NCBI RefSeq assembly: GCF_000428905.1
Contig: NZ_KE386814.1
Location: forward strand, 489,758-553,757
Direction of reading: 5' to 3'
DNA length: 64,000 nt
From: Brumicola pallidula DSM 14239 = ACAM 615
GTDB lineage: Bacteria > Pseudomonadota > Gammaproteobacteria > Enterobacterales > Alteromonadaceae
In this document: piece by piece, positions 27,501 to 34,492 of the stretch
Layout: every line of letters starts with the position of its first letter
Numbering within the stretch: the first letter of the stretch is position 1
The notes under the pieces: model-generated
Databases searched by the model: none
What the model was told of the DNA's origin: nothing
Seen by the model: the letters and a program-made list of their open reading frames with translations, nothing else
Made by a program: the position numbers and the translations under genes

Positions 27501-27755
27501 AATTGAGCGAACTTCTTCTACATCGGGAAGGGCGTACATAACTGCTTCAATGGGGAAGGTTATCAGTTGTTCAACTTCTTCGGAAGCAAGTCCTGGCGCT
27601 TCGGTATTAATAGTAACCTGTATATTGGTTACATCAGGGAAAGCATCTAAATTTAATTTAGGGATCATAAATAGGGCCGATGCTGTCAAGGCAACTAAGG
27701 CGATGATCACCAATAGTCGATTTGTGACAGACCAGTCAATAAGTTTGTTTAGCAT
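24555..27755 (-). CDS. czcA: Heavy-metal efflux RND permease (CzcA/CusA type)
   Basis: 1066 aa, inner-membrane RND pump exporting metal cations across both membranes with the CzcB/CzcC-like partners. Typical order: TM1, porter domain, TM2-6 with IGMMVDGAVVMVENIF (the charged Asp in TM4 of heavy-metal RNDs), the second porter domain, and TM7-12 with FITLFGVAVLNGVVMVESI. GPNTSGLGQVYQYVL and VEEVRSISKTGLSG are classical for CzcA/CusA. The start ATG 27755 has TAGGAG 8 nt upstream. It is the last gene of the operon C-B-A. Metal specificity is not readable directly; zinc/cobalt/cadmium is favoured by the neighbouring CDF exporter and MerR regulator, with copper or silver (Cus) the alternative. Confidence 0.9.
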   Translation of the reverse strand: MLNKLIDWSVTNRLLVIIALVALTASALFMIPKLNLDAFPDVTNIQVTINTEAPGLASEEVEQLITFPIEAVMYALPDVEEVRSISKTGLSGITVVFKEGTDIYFARSLVFERLQSAREMIPDGVGTPEIGPNTSGLGQVYQYVLLADKDSGYDNMSLRSLNDWVVKLLLMPVDGVTDVLAFGGHVKQYQVNVNPSGLLAYELTLEDVANALDANNGNAGGWYMDRGQEQLVIRGVGLLSANQLGLKEIGQIPLKTINGTVIKVSDVASVEFGSEIRQGAVTMTKRTTDEQGRETGIKHLGEVVSGIVLKRMGSNTKVTIDGIKSRIPLIQQALPDGVTFEPIYDQADLIEKAVSTVTTALVQAFIFIIIVLALFLLNVRAVILVLISIPLSVGMALTLMAYYGLSANLMSLGGLAVAIGMMVDGAVVMVENIFKHLSQPDRRHEGSHHFDAGEDRGVGLRIQVAAREVAKPIFFAVSIIMVVFAPLFSLEGVEGKLFQPMAMSIMLAMVASLMVALIVVPALASFFFQKGISLGKEKTKVSPIVAYLEKAYRASLSKAMQSTKAVLIGSVSLLVAALLLVTQLGTEFVPELEEGTINLRATMAPSTSLETALSVAPKLEKILMTFPEVTYTTSRIGRAEVGGDPEPVSNIEIYIGLKDHKDWVSASTRQELQILMEQKLEQFPGLLLNFSQPIATRVDELLSGVKAQLAIKLFGPDLDVLAQQGQAIVDAIQGVEGARDIAMEQIAGESQLVVMPNRQQLSRYGLSVSDVMELVRDGIGGRQTGQVINGNERYDIYLRLAKEFREDQQAISNLRLQAPSGAWVRLGDVADISIQSGPPQVRRDDVQRRVVIQANVQDRDMGSVVTDIQQAIKDKVDLPTGYSVDIGGQFENQQRAQQRLAIVVPLSIAMIALLLYFAFGSVGQAALILVNLPLAMIGGIVALYISGQYLSVPSSIGFITLFGVAVLNGVVMVESINLRVERGTDNIVDSIYEGAISRLRPVLMTAITTALGLIPMILSSGAGAEIQRPLAIVIVGGLVSATFLTLFVLPVLYAWFSKDKIEEMQR

Positions 27756-27766
27756 CTGTCTTACTC

Positions 27767-29044
27767 CTAATGGTTGTGGGCATCAAAGCCGCCTTTGGCG
27801 ATTTCTGCTGCAACATAAAATGCACCTTTTACAACAATGTTTGTACCGGCGGTGATGCCTGATATTTCACGCATTTTTTGTGAGGTATCCATATCAGATA
27901 AGGTACGTCCTAATACAACTTCAACGCCTTTGTATTGGCCGTTTTCTTCAACAAATACTTGCCAGTCGCCATCACTACCGCGCATGAGTGCCTCTTCAGG
28001 TACTGCAAACACTTGCTGCTCGGTAGCAAAAGAAAAGTAAACATCGGCAAATAAGCCCGGATGAAGCTTATGATCATCATTTTCAACTTGTAAACGAACA
28101 ATACGCGTACGCGTTATTGGGTCTATAGTGTGTGCTTTTTGGGTAACGCTTGCGGTGTAGCTGGTGTCGCCAATCACAACTTGGGCAGCAGAGCCTACTG
28201 GAATATAAAGCTGCATGGTGGGTGCTAAACGCGCTTCAACCCATAGAGTCTGCTCATTAGTCAACTCAATTAAGGTGTCACCAGATGCAAAGTGTTGTCC
28301 TTGGCGAAAATTATCTGAAAGCACCGCGCCCGCTATTTCTGCATTTAGCGTATACTCGCCGAGTTTTTTCATCCGTGATTTTGTTAAGGTTTTAATGGCC
28401 GCTGTGGATAAACCAAAGGCTGATAAACGGGCATAATCAGATTCAAAATCAGCTTGTGCTTCAACATAACGTCTATCACCAACCGCTTTTCGTCCTAATT
28501 TTTGCACACGTTGCCATTCTGCATTAGCGACGTAATAACTTGCCTGGGCGTCAGCTACCGATTCACTAAAAAGTGTGACTAAGACTTGATCTTTTTCAAC
28601 ATGATCTCCTAAGGCTACGTGGCGCTTAAGTACGATAGAATCAACCCGGGGTGACACTAAATAGCTAGTGTAATCATTAGCCTTTATTTCGCCCGGTGCA
28701 TAAATATCATATGATAGCGTTTGTAAAGACAGTGGCTTTGTTTCAATTTCAGCTAATGAAAGCTGGCCACTGGTAAGCTTAACACCAGCACTTTCTTCCT
28801 CTTTACCACCGTGACCATGCTCATCTTCTCCTTTTCCTTCTCCTTCAGTGGTGTGGTCATCTTTTCCTTCAGTGGTGTGGTCATCTTTACCTTCAGTAAC
28901 CTGCTCTGCTTCATGAACGCCGGCATTTTCTTGATGTTTAGGCGCTTTTTCAGCCCCTTGACTATTCGCTGATGATATAGCGCTTAGAGAAGCCAATCCA
29001 AAAAATAAGCTGGTGAGGGCAATTAATGTAATTTTCTTGTTCAT
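27767..29044 (-). CDS. czcB: RND periplasmic adaptor (membrane fusion protein, CzcB type)
   Basis: About 425 aa from the ATG at 29044; the signal sequence is KKITLIALTSLFFGLASLSAISSANS. Some 60 residues in is a His/Asp/Glu-rich stretch with two TEGKDDHT repeats and GEDEHGHGGKEEE, plausibly a metal-sensing or binding segment. Then come the adaptor parts: barrel-sandwich hybrid (YLVSPRVDSIVLKRHVALGDHVEKDQVLVTL), alpha-hairpin (SYYVANAEWQRVQKL), beta-barrel and the CzcB-type C-terminal region ending HNH. A longer frame to 29152 overlaps the preceding gene and lacks a signal sequence at its N-terminus, so 29044 is chosen. It lies 54 bp after the TolC-like gene and 12 bp before czcA. Confidence 0.85.
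   Translation of the reverse strand: MNKKITLIALTSLFFGLASLSAISSANSQGAEKAPKHQENAGVHEAEQVTEGKDDHTTEGKDDHTTEGEGKGEDEHGHGGKEEESAGVKLTSGQLSLAEIETKPLSLQTLSYDIYAPGEIKANDYTSYLVSPRVDSIVLKRHVALGDHVEKDQVLVTLFSESVADAQASYYVANAEWQRVQKLGRKAVGDRRYVEAQADFESDYARLSAFGLSTAAIKTLTKSRMKKLGEYTLNAEIAGAVLSDNFRQGQHFASGDTLIELTNEQTLWVEARLAPTMQLYIPVGSAAQVVIGDTSYTASVTQKAHTIDPITRTRIVRLQVENDDHKLHPGLFADVYFSFATEQQVFAVPEEALMRGSDGDWQVFVEENGQYKGVEVVLGRTLSDMDTSQKMREISGITAGTNIVVKGAFYVAAEIAKGGFDAHNH
28842..28889 (-). repeat. 24-bp direct repeat (two units) in the adaptor gene
   Basis: Two 24-bp units (28842-28865 and 28866-28889), identical except at one end base, each encoding TEGKDDHT. This is an in-frame duplication inside the His/Asp-rich segment. 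Confidence 0.85.
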
Positions 29045-29097
29045 ATTTATTTTTCCAAAATTTGTTTCTATGCTGAAAACCAAGTTAAGTAATGCTA

Positions 29098-30348
29098 TCA
29101 ATGCGACATTTGCTCGATTGCTTGATTTACCTGTCCAACTTGCAATAGCCATTCGATTTGACTTAGATGGTATTGGCTTTGTAACTCAATACCCGCATTA
29201 AGACCTTCTGCACGTTGTTGTAGAGCAAGTAAGTACTCTGTCGTGCTTAAGTCACCGCTTTGCCATTGTTTATGCAGTAAATCACCACTACGCTCACCTC
29301 TGCCTTCCATTAATTTTTGCCAACGTTGATAGTTCTGTTGATAAACCATTAAAGTGTCTGCTGCCGCTTGGATCGCATACTTTTGTTTGCGAAACACCGA
29401 GCGAAAATTAGCTTCTGCCGCTATAGACTGCTGGTTTGCAGCCTTTGCTTGAGCCGAGAAATCTTGGCGGATATTCAGTGGCATAGAAAAAGTGAGACCC
29501 AGCGTATTTTCTCTAGCTGTTTTGCCTGCGTTAACACCAATGGTTGGTTCTGCTTTGGTGTTTAGAATTGCAAGTTGAGCATCACCTTTGCTTATTTGCC
29601 ACTGTACTTTTGCTTCAACTACCAAGGGGTGTTGTTCAAGCCACTGCGGTGATGATTCATAGTTACTGAACGTTAAACCTTGTGCAGGCAAAACAACTGT
29701 GTCGGGCGTCCAATCTTGCAATAACTCTTTAACTTGAGCTTGAGCTTGCTTTAGTTGAACTTGAGTTTTTGCCGTTACGTTCAATATTTGAGTTAAACTC
29801 AAGAAAGTTAATTCGGCATCAATTTGCCCTAAATCACCGGATTGTTGACGCTTTGTGACTAAGTCAAGGATGGTACCTAGTTGCTTTTCCTGCTCCAGCG
29901 CGACAACGGATTGCTTTTTAGTTGCCTGCCAAGTAACTAATGCTTGTAATGCTTGAGCGGTTTTTTCTTGCACTAGGTAATTAAAGTGTTTGCTCGCTTG
30001 CGTTAAACTGAAATCAGCTATTTGTGCTTTGGTTTCTCGTTTATTCCACCAATCAATCTTTTGGTTTATACCGATAGTGAAATTATTAGCATCTCCCTCT
30101 CGTTCATATCCCGTTTGTAATTCAGGATTATATAGAGGTTGCTTGTTCCCCAGTGCCATAGAAAATATTGCATTCATGGTTTCTCTGGCAGCCACAATAT
30201 CTGGATGTTTGTTAACTTGAAGGGCCAACCATACTTCTTTTGTTTTATCTGTAGATTGTTCCTGCGCAGCACTTATGCTCTGAGAAAAAATCACAGATAA
30301 ACCGAAGCATATTAAGGCTCCAGTATGTTTTACTGATGTATATGTCAT
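29098..30348 (-). CDS. czcC: TolC-family outer-membrane efflux protein (CzcC type)
   Basis: 416 aa. A signal peptide (ALICFGLSVIFSQSISAAQ) is followed by the two long alpha-helical coiled-coil halves of OEP/TolC proteins, with Gln-rich helices (EKTAQALQALVTWQATKKQSV, AKTQVQLKQAQAQVKELLQ). It forms the outer-membrane exit duct for the RND pump. Start ATG 30348. It is the first of the three structural genes; a small His-rich ORF precedes it by about 91 bp. Assigned to CzcC by context rather than by specific motifs. Confidence 0.82.
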   Translation of the reverse strand: MTYTSVKHTGALICFGLSVIFSQSISAAQEQSTDKTKEVWLALQVNKHPDIVAARETMNAIFSMALGNKQPLYNPELQTGYEREGDANNFTIGINQKIDWWNKRETKAQIADFSLTQASKHFNYLVQEKTAQALQALVTWQATKKQSVVALEQEKQLGTILDLVTKRQQSGDLGQIDAELTFLSLTQILNVTAKTQVQLKQAQAQVKELLQDWTPDTVVLPAQGLTFSNYESSPQWLEQHPLVVEAKVQWQISKGDAQLAILNTKAEPTIGVNAGKTARENTLGLTFSMPLNIRQDFSAQAKAANQQSIAAEANFRSVFRKQKYAIQAAADTLMVYQQNYQRWQKLMEGRGERSGDLLHKQWQSGDLSTTEYLLALQQRAEGLNAGIELQSQYHLSQIEWLLQVGQVNQAIEQMSH

Positions 30349-30439
30349 TATTTGAACTCATGATCTAATTAATATAAAACGAGCAACAAAACCCAAAGGC
30401 ATTTGTTGTTATCTATTTTTTTATAATATTGATAGTGAG

Positions 30440-30814
30440 CTAAACTTTTGGGGGGCGTAATAATCGACTGACTTGGCCGTCAATCATGGTTTTGAGATAG
30501 AAAAATTCATGCACCTGCGCCACCAATAGGATTTTTTGAGAATGTTGTTGAGTGACCCATTGTACATGGGTGCCATGGCAGTGGCCGCAGTGATGACAGT
30601 CAGCCGGATTATGCTGATTAACCGTTGTATCGTTCTTATCATCAACTTGCTGAAGCGGGGTGCTTGGCGTTTTGTCATCAACACTGTGCTGATGCGTTTG
30701 TTGTAAATGCTCTGTATCCATTGCATGAAAGTCTAATGAATTGGCGACAGCAGAAAATGACTGAAACAAAATCAGCAGTATTGTGCAGTATCCGATTATT
30801 CGTTGACGTGTCAT
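30440..30814 (-). CDS. Small His/Cys-rich exported protein (CzcI-like position)
   Basis: 124 aa from the ATG at 30814. Hydrophobic N-terminal segment (IIGYCTILLILFQSFSAVANS) is a signal peptide, and the mature part is His-rich with the cluster DCHHCGHCHGTH, suited to binding soft or borderline metals. It precedes czcC on the same strand. A TTG two codons upstream (30820) is an alternative start. The size and position fit CzcI-type regulatory or periplasmic accessory proteins; homology is not claimed. Could be a metal-binding chaperone of the efflux system. Confidence 0.65.
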   Translation of the reverse strand: MTRQRIIGYCTILLILFQSFSAVANSLDFHAMDTEHLQQTHQHSVDDKTPSTPLQQVDDKNDTTVNQHNPADCHHCGHCHGTHVQWVTQQHSQKILLVAQVHEFFYLKTMIDGQVSRLLRPPKV

Positions 30815-30907
30815 GTACAAGCCATGGTTAAGGTAATAGTCATTTCGTTTGGCACTATAGTGGAAATCAATGTGCTTGAAAAGCCCACCATGATTACTTT
30901 CGTATAG

Positions 30908-31810
30908 TTACGCATTTGTATTGTCATCTCGGCATTGTTCATCAGCAAACTCTAGCTCAATCGTCGTATGCACAAATTCAAATACAGCAAGCTCCTCTTG
31001 AAGCTGACGTTTAAGCGTTTGAATCTGCGATACAGTAGCCTCATTAGTTAACACTAAGTGCGCCGTCATCACGTTTTGTTCGCCGTCCAATGACCATATA
31101 TGAAAGTGATGAAGCGCGTCTACCTCTGACTTTGAGAGTAATACGCTGCGCACTTTTTCAACTTGCTTACTATCGGGTGTCGCTTGCAAAAAAAGCAAGA
31201 GTGTTTCTTTTAAATTGCGGACAACATTAAATAAGATAAACAGGGTAAAACCGATTGATAATATAGGGTCTAATATAGGCCAAGGTTTAAACATCAAGAC
31301 GACCGATACAATAAAAACAGCTACCCAACCTAGCACGTCTTCAAGTAAGTGCCAGTTGAGAACACGTTCATTCAAAGAGTCGCCATCACTTAATTTATAG
31401 GCAGCAAATCCATTTACAGCCATCCCGAATATAGACAGCAACAGCATGCCTTCAGCGTGAGGCATTTCAGGTGCTGCGAGTCGAGGAATTGCTTCAAATA
31501 ATATCCACACAGAACCAACCGTGAGTACTAAGCCGTTAATCAACGCACCGAGCAATGAAAAGCGTTTGTAGCCATAAGAGAAGGTGTTGTTAGCCTCTTT
31601 ATCGCTGAGCTTATTAAGTATCCATGCAGTGCCAATAGATAAACTATCGCCCAAATCATGCACGGCATCGGCCATGATGGCCGTACTGTTAGTGAGCCAA
31701 CCACCAATAAATTCGATGATAGTGAATACAACATTAAGAAAAAACGCCCACCCAATGCGTTTCGAAGCATTATCGCCACTACCCTGATGGCTATGGTCGT
31801 GACTGTGCAT
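30908..31810 (-). CDS. czcD: Cation diffusion facilitator (CzcD/ZitB type)
   Basis: 300 aa, six predicted membrane helices with a cytosolic C-terminal domain. The N-terminal His-rich segment is MHSHDHSHQGSG. TM2 carries the metal site DAVHDLGDS, and LEDVLGWVAVF in TM5 carries the second (H/ED pair). The C-terminal domain has HHFHIWSLDGEQNVMTAHLV. Exports Zn2+ or similar ions from the cytoplasm by antiport. The start ATG 31810 overlaps the end of the DUF3703 gene by 20 nt, so it is coupled and expressed from the MerR promoter upstream. Confidence 0.92.
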   Translation of the reverse strand: MHSHDHSHQGSGDNASKRIGWAFFLNVVFTIIEFIGGWLTNSTAIMADAVHDLGDSLSIGTAWILNKLSDKEANNTFSYGYKRFSLLGALINGLVLTVGSVWILFEAIPRLAAPEMPHAEGMLLLSIFGMAVNGFAAYKLSDGDSLNERVLNWHLLEDVLGWVAVFIVSVVLMFKPWPILDPILSIGFTLFILFNVVRNLKETLLLFLQATPDSKQVEKVRSVLLSKSEVDALHHFHIWSLDGEQNVMTAHLVLTNEATVSQIQTLKRQLQEELAVFEFVHTTIELEFADEQCRDDNTNA

Positions 31811-32162
31811 GTTTAATTCTCGCTATCGTTTCTTTGTTTTGTGCTGATATAGGCATCGGTCTAAACGGATTGACGTTGGCGCCACCGGTATTGCCTGTGG
31901 GAATGAGTCCTATCGCCGTTTTTGTGAACGCGCCGATTAGTCTACATAGTTGCCCGGTGACTTCTTTGTAATTACGCATTGCTAGTCCATGTCGCAGCAT
32001 CTTAAGATGCACAAGCGAATGGAAATATGTCGACTGCTGCCCGATAACATGAGCATCTTCAAGTAATGCAAAGCTTTTATCGTATTTACGGCACGCCTGA
32101 GCCTTCGAAGCTTGTTTAAACTTATCTTCAATGTATGGTTTTGCTGCTTGATTAAAGGTCAT
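31791..32162 (-). CDS. DUF3703 family protein
   Basis: 123 aa, soluble. Sequence pattern (MTFNQAAKPYIEDKFKQASKA…EDAHVIGQQSTYFHSLVHLKML and NPFRPMPISA) matches DUF3703, a family of unknown function that often sits beside CzcD-like genes. Helical with several His residues. It is the first gene after the MerR-type promoter and overlaps czcD, so a metal-linked role is inferred. The 5' untranslated leader is about 110 nt from the predicted -10. Confidence 0.8.
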   Translation of the reverse strand: MTFNQAAKPYIEDKFKQASKAQACRKYDKSFALLEDAHVIGQQSTYFHSLVHLKMLRHGLAMRNYKEVTGQLCRLIGAFTKTAIGLIPTGNTGGANVNPFRPMPISAQNKETIARIKHAQSRP

Positions 32163-32280
32163 GTTTGTTCTTCTCTAATGAGTAATCTGATATAAACTTT
32201 GTTTTGCGAGGCATCATTAATTTGTACGCCGCAATCACATCCACACATACTGAATTATCGTACTGCAATTGAATAGAATG

Positions 32281-32311
32281 ATTGTAAAGTCTATACTTAG
32301 TATAGAGTCAA
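32281..32311 (-). promoter_or_regulatory. MerR-type metal-responsive promoter/operator with 19-bp spacer
   Basis: Read on the minus strand: -35 TTGACT (32306-32311), a 19-bp spacer, then -10 TACAAT (32281-32286). The spacer contains the dyad CTATAC-TAA-GTATAG (32291-32305). An over-long 19-bp spacer with a centred inverted repeat is the defining feature of MerR-activated promoters: the metal-bound regulator twists the DNA so RNA polymerase can use it. It drives DUF3703-czcD, and the divergent merR starts 19 bp away, so the same operator should also control its own transcription. Confidence 0.9.
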
Positions 32312-32329
32312 TACTTTATTGAGGTCTTC

Positions 32330-32719
32330 GTGAAAATTGGTGCGTTATCAAAACAAACTAGCTGTTCTATACAAACAATTCGATACTATGAGCGTGAAGG
32401 ACTACTTGCCCAAACGAAGCGCACCCAAGGCAACTATCGGCTGTATGGGAAAGACGCTCTCCAGCGCCTGACTTTTATAAAGCAATGCAGGGCGCTAGAC
32501 ATGTCAATTCAGGAGGTAAAGCAACTGATCGAAAACCGAGAAAATCCTGAAAGTAGCTGTGCCTCAATTACGGACACTATAGAGGAGCATCTTGCAGAAG
32601 TAAGCGCTCGGATTGAAGATTTAACAGCATTAAAAGTAACATTGCTTGGGATGTCGAGTGCGTGTGATGGTGAAGGTAAAATAAAAGATTGCGGTGTTTT
32701 GAAAAAATTGAGTGAATGA
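32330..32719 (+). CDS. MerR-family metal-responsive regulator (CadR/PbrR/ZntR type)
   Basis: 129 aa, dimeric transcription factor. N-terminal winged HTH with YYEREGLL and RLYGKDALQRLTFIKQC, a dimerisation coiled coil, and metal-binding Cys at 77 (SSCAS), 112 (SSACD) and 121 (KDCGV); the three-Cys pattern matches divalent-metal sensors of the CadR/PbrR/ZntR group. Start GTG at 32330 with GAGG just upstream. It is divergent from DUF3703-czcD and next to a canonical 19-bp-spacer operator. Metal specificity (Cd/Zn/Pb) cannot be decided from sequence. Confidence 0.9.
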   Translation: MKIGALSKQTSCSIQTIRYYEREGLLAQTKRTQGNYRLYGKDALQRLTFIKQCRALDMSIQEVKQLIENRENPESSCASITDTIEEHLAEVSARIEDLTALKVTLLGMSSACDGEGKIKDCGVLKKLSE

Positions 32720-32981
32720 GCAACCTATTATAAACGATGCACGTTCTTTGAAGAGCGATATCGGAAAGACGAGGCATTCGGGGATTACAAAAGCAATAAA
32801 TTGACGTTAAGACATCTAAGACTGCCTAGCTCTATAGGCTTTAAACAAGATGCAATGTCTGCTATATAGAAGCGTGCACTTCAAACTTCCACACTAATTT
32901 AGCTATCAAACCAAGTTGAGCCAAAGCAAATGCAGTGTCATAAAAATGTCACTAACGGTTCACTTTTTTGTAAAGAACTAA

Positions 32982-33280
32982 GCCGAAGAGAATATTCAAA
33001 ACATTAACCTACATCTGCGGAATGGAGGCGCACTGATTTTTTTCCTGCTGGAGAAGTATCTAGATTACGCCCGTATGGTATTCGCGGCACAAAATGGCAA
33101 AGTGGCTTTTTAAGAATAGCCAAGGTTAATCATTGCCCTATTCTGTCCGTGTATTTGGACGCTCAAAAATCAGCCTTTTTTTACAATATTGCTAAAAACA
33201 AACCCGGCGTGTTTTCTACTCAAACTCCTATTGCCATGCTACCTTTTCTTGACGAAGCTCTTGAATTGCTCCGACTGTAA
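32982..33280 (+). pseudogene. Remnant of a PlsC-type lysophospholipid acyltransferase
   Basis: Two frames read as a PlsC/hemolysin-like acyltransferase fragment: HLRNGGALIF (frame starting at 32982), then FPAGEVSRLRPYGIRGTKWQ, FLRIAKVNHCPILSVYLD and a tail ending LELLRL with TAA at 33278-33280. The FPAGExSR motif is the family signature. A one-base shift in the T run at 33037-33043 separates the two parts, and everything upstream of about 32980 is lost. No start or RBS. The rest of 32720-33396 shows nothing else I can support. Confidence 0.75.
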
Positions 33281-33396
33281 CGAGGAGCGGAAATGTGTTA
33301 AATTTTGTACTAATCTAGTAAGAATAAAGATTCAACGCCGATTTATGGCTAGCTTGCACTTAATTACTCCCTAAAGTCATCGTTTTTAAGGATATC

Positions 33397-33987
33397 ATGA
33401 AGAAAATAATTCGTTTTTTAGTTTTGTTAGCAGTAATTGTAGTGGGTTTTTACTTACTAATGACCGGCCTTGTTATTTTTGCTGGTCTGGCTGCCGCCGT
33501 TGGCTTAGTTTGGCTTTATCTGCGTTATTTCGGAAAGGGCTCCAATGTGACTTATTCGAGCAAAGGTGTCACGATCGATCAGGTCTCTGCGTCCGTTCCT
33601 ACGTCAGGATCAACATCTGAAGAAGCAAAAGAGGCTGATGTTGTTGAAGAGTTGCGAGCAGAAACTGTTGATCCCGAAGTCGAGGTTAAACCAGATACGC
33701 ATGACGTTTATGCACTCTATAACTTATATGAAATAGAAGCGCGAGCCTATTGCGCGTCACCGGGGCCTAAATTACCCACGATTGTCGATGATATTATTGC
33801 GCTAACCAATCATGTCGACGCTGATGATCAGCTTCGTGCAAAAACTTACCGATTGCTCGGGGAGTTGTATGAGGCCAATGATAATGTGGTGTCCGCTTTA
33901 GACTATTACGAGACGGCTTTAGCACTCGATGCGAAAGTGGGTGTTAAGCGTAAGATCACCAAATTGCAAAAAATGACTGAGTCATAG
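33397..33987 (+). CDS. Membrane-anchored protein with C-terminal TPR-like helices
   Basis: 196 aa. One or two N-terminal membrane segments (FLVLLAVIVVGFYLLMTGLVIFAGLAAAVGLVWLYL) precede an acidic linker (EEAKEADVVEELRAE, residues about 70-100). The C-terminal half has helices resembling a TPR pair (AKTYRLLGELYEANDNVVSALDYYETALALD). Start ATG has AAGGAT upstream. I do not recognise a named family. Likely an inner-membrane protein with a cytoplasmic or periplasmic protein-binding domain; topology is uncertain. Confidence 0.6.
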   Translation: MKKIIRFLVLLAVIVVGFYLLMTGLVIFAGLAAAVGLVWLYLRYFGKGSNVTYSSKGVTIDQVSASVPTSGSTSEEAKEADVVEELRAETVDPEVEVKPDTHDVYALYNLYEIEARAYCASPGPKLPTIVDDIIALTNHVDADDQLRAKTYRLLGELYEANDNVVSALDYYETALALDAKVGVKRKITKLQKMTES

Positions 33988-34080
33988 TGCATCATTATCA
34001 AGGTTATCGACGAACCTAACTCGACAGATAGCTACGCCAATTTCCAAAGAGATTAAGGATGATCATTGGCGCAGATATAC

Positions 34081-34323
34081 TTATAGGCTTGAGGAGTTCC
34101 CTCCTGATAATCGCATCACGTTTTCCACAGTTGCCTGGTCAATAACCGCGTTAGCGTCAAATAATACGAGGTCAGCAAAAGCACCTAATTTGATGACGCC
34201 TCGGTTTTTTATGCCCACATGCTGCGCCTTCATGGCGGTTACTTTAGTTGACTGCCACGTGCACGATAGAGGAAGGCTATCTCGTCGCCACAGGGTCGAG
34301 ATATGGTTTTTATTAATGCCCAT
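34081..34323 (-). pseudogene. Remnant of an amidohydrolase (D-aminoacylase/dihydroorotase-like) C-terminus
   Basis: The stretch from about 34251 downward reads TAMKAQHVGIKNRGVIKLGAF, then ADLVLFDANAVIDQATVENVM, which is the C-terminal amidohydrolase signature (G-x-I-x-x-G-x-x-A-D-L-x-x-F-D) of N-acyl-D-amino-acid deacylase-type enzymes. The catalytic barrel is absent and the frame has no plausible start. With the acyltransferase scar 0.8 kb away it suggests deletion or decay here. Sequence 33988-34080 and 34324-34462 holds no further gene. Confidence 0.65.
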
Positions 34324-34492
34324 CCTATTATGCCCAGTTCAGCGTAGATTTGGACGACAATAGGAACCAAGTGATAATAAGTTAAGCTCTCGTTAACTTA
34401 ATTCGATGTAGTCTGTTTGCATTGAATTCGCTCTTTACCTTGGGAATTGCAAGCGAGCACATGTGTGGTTTGCAAAAAGATACGGACATTAT

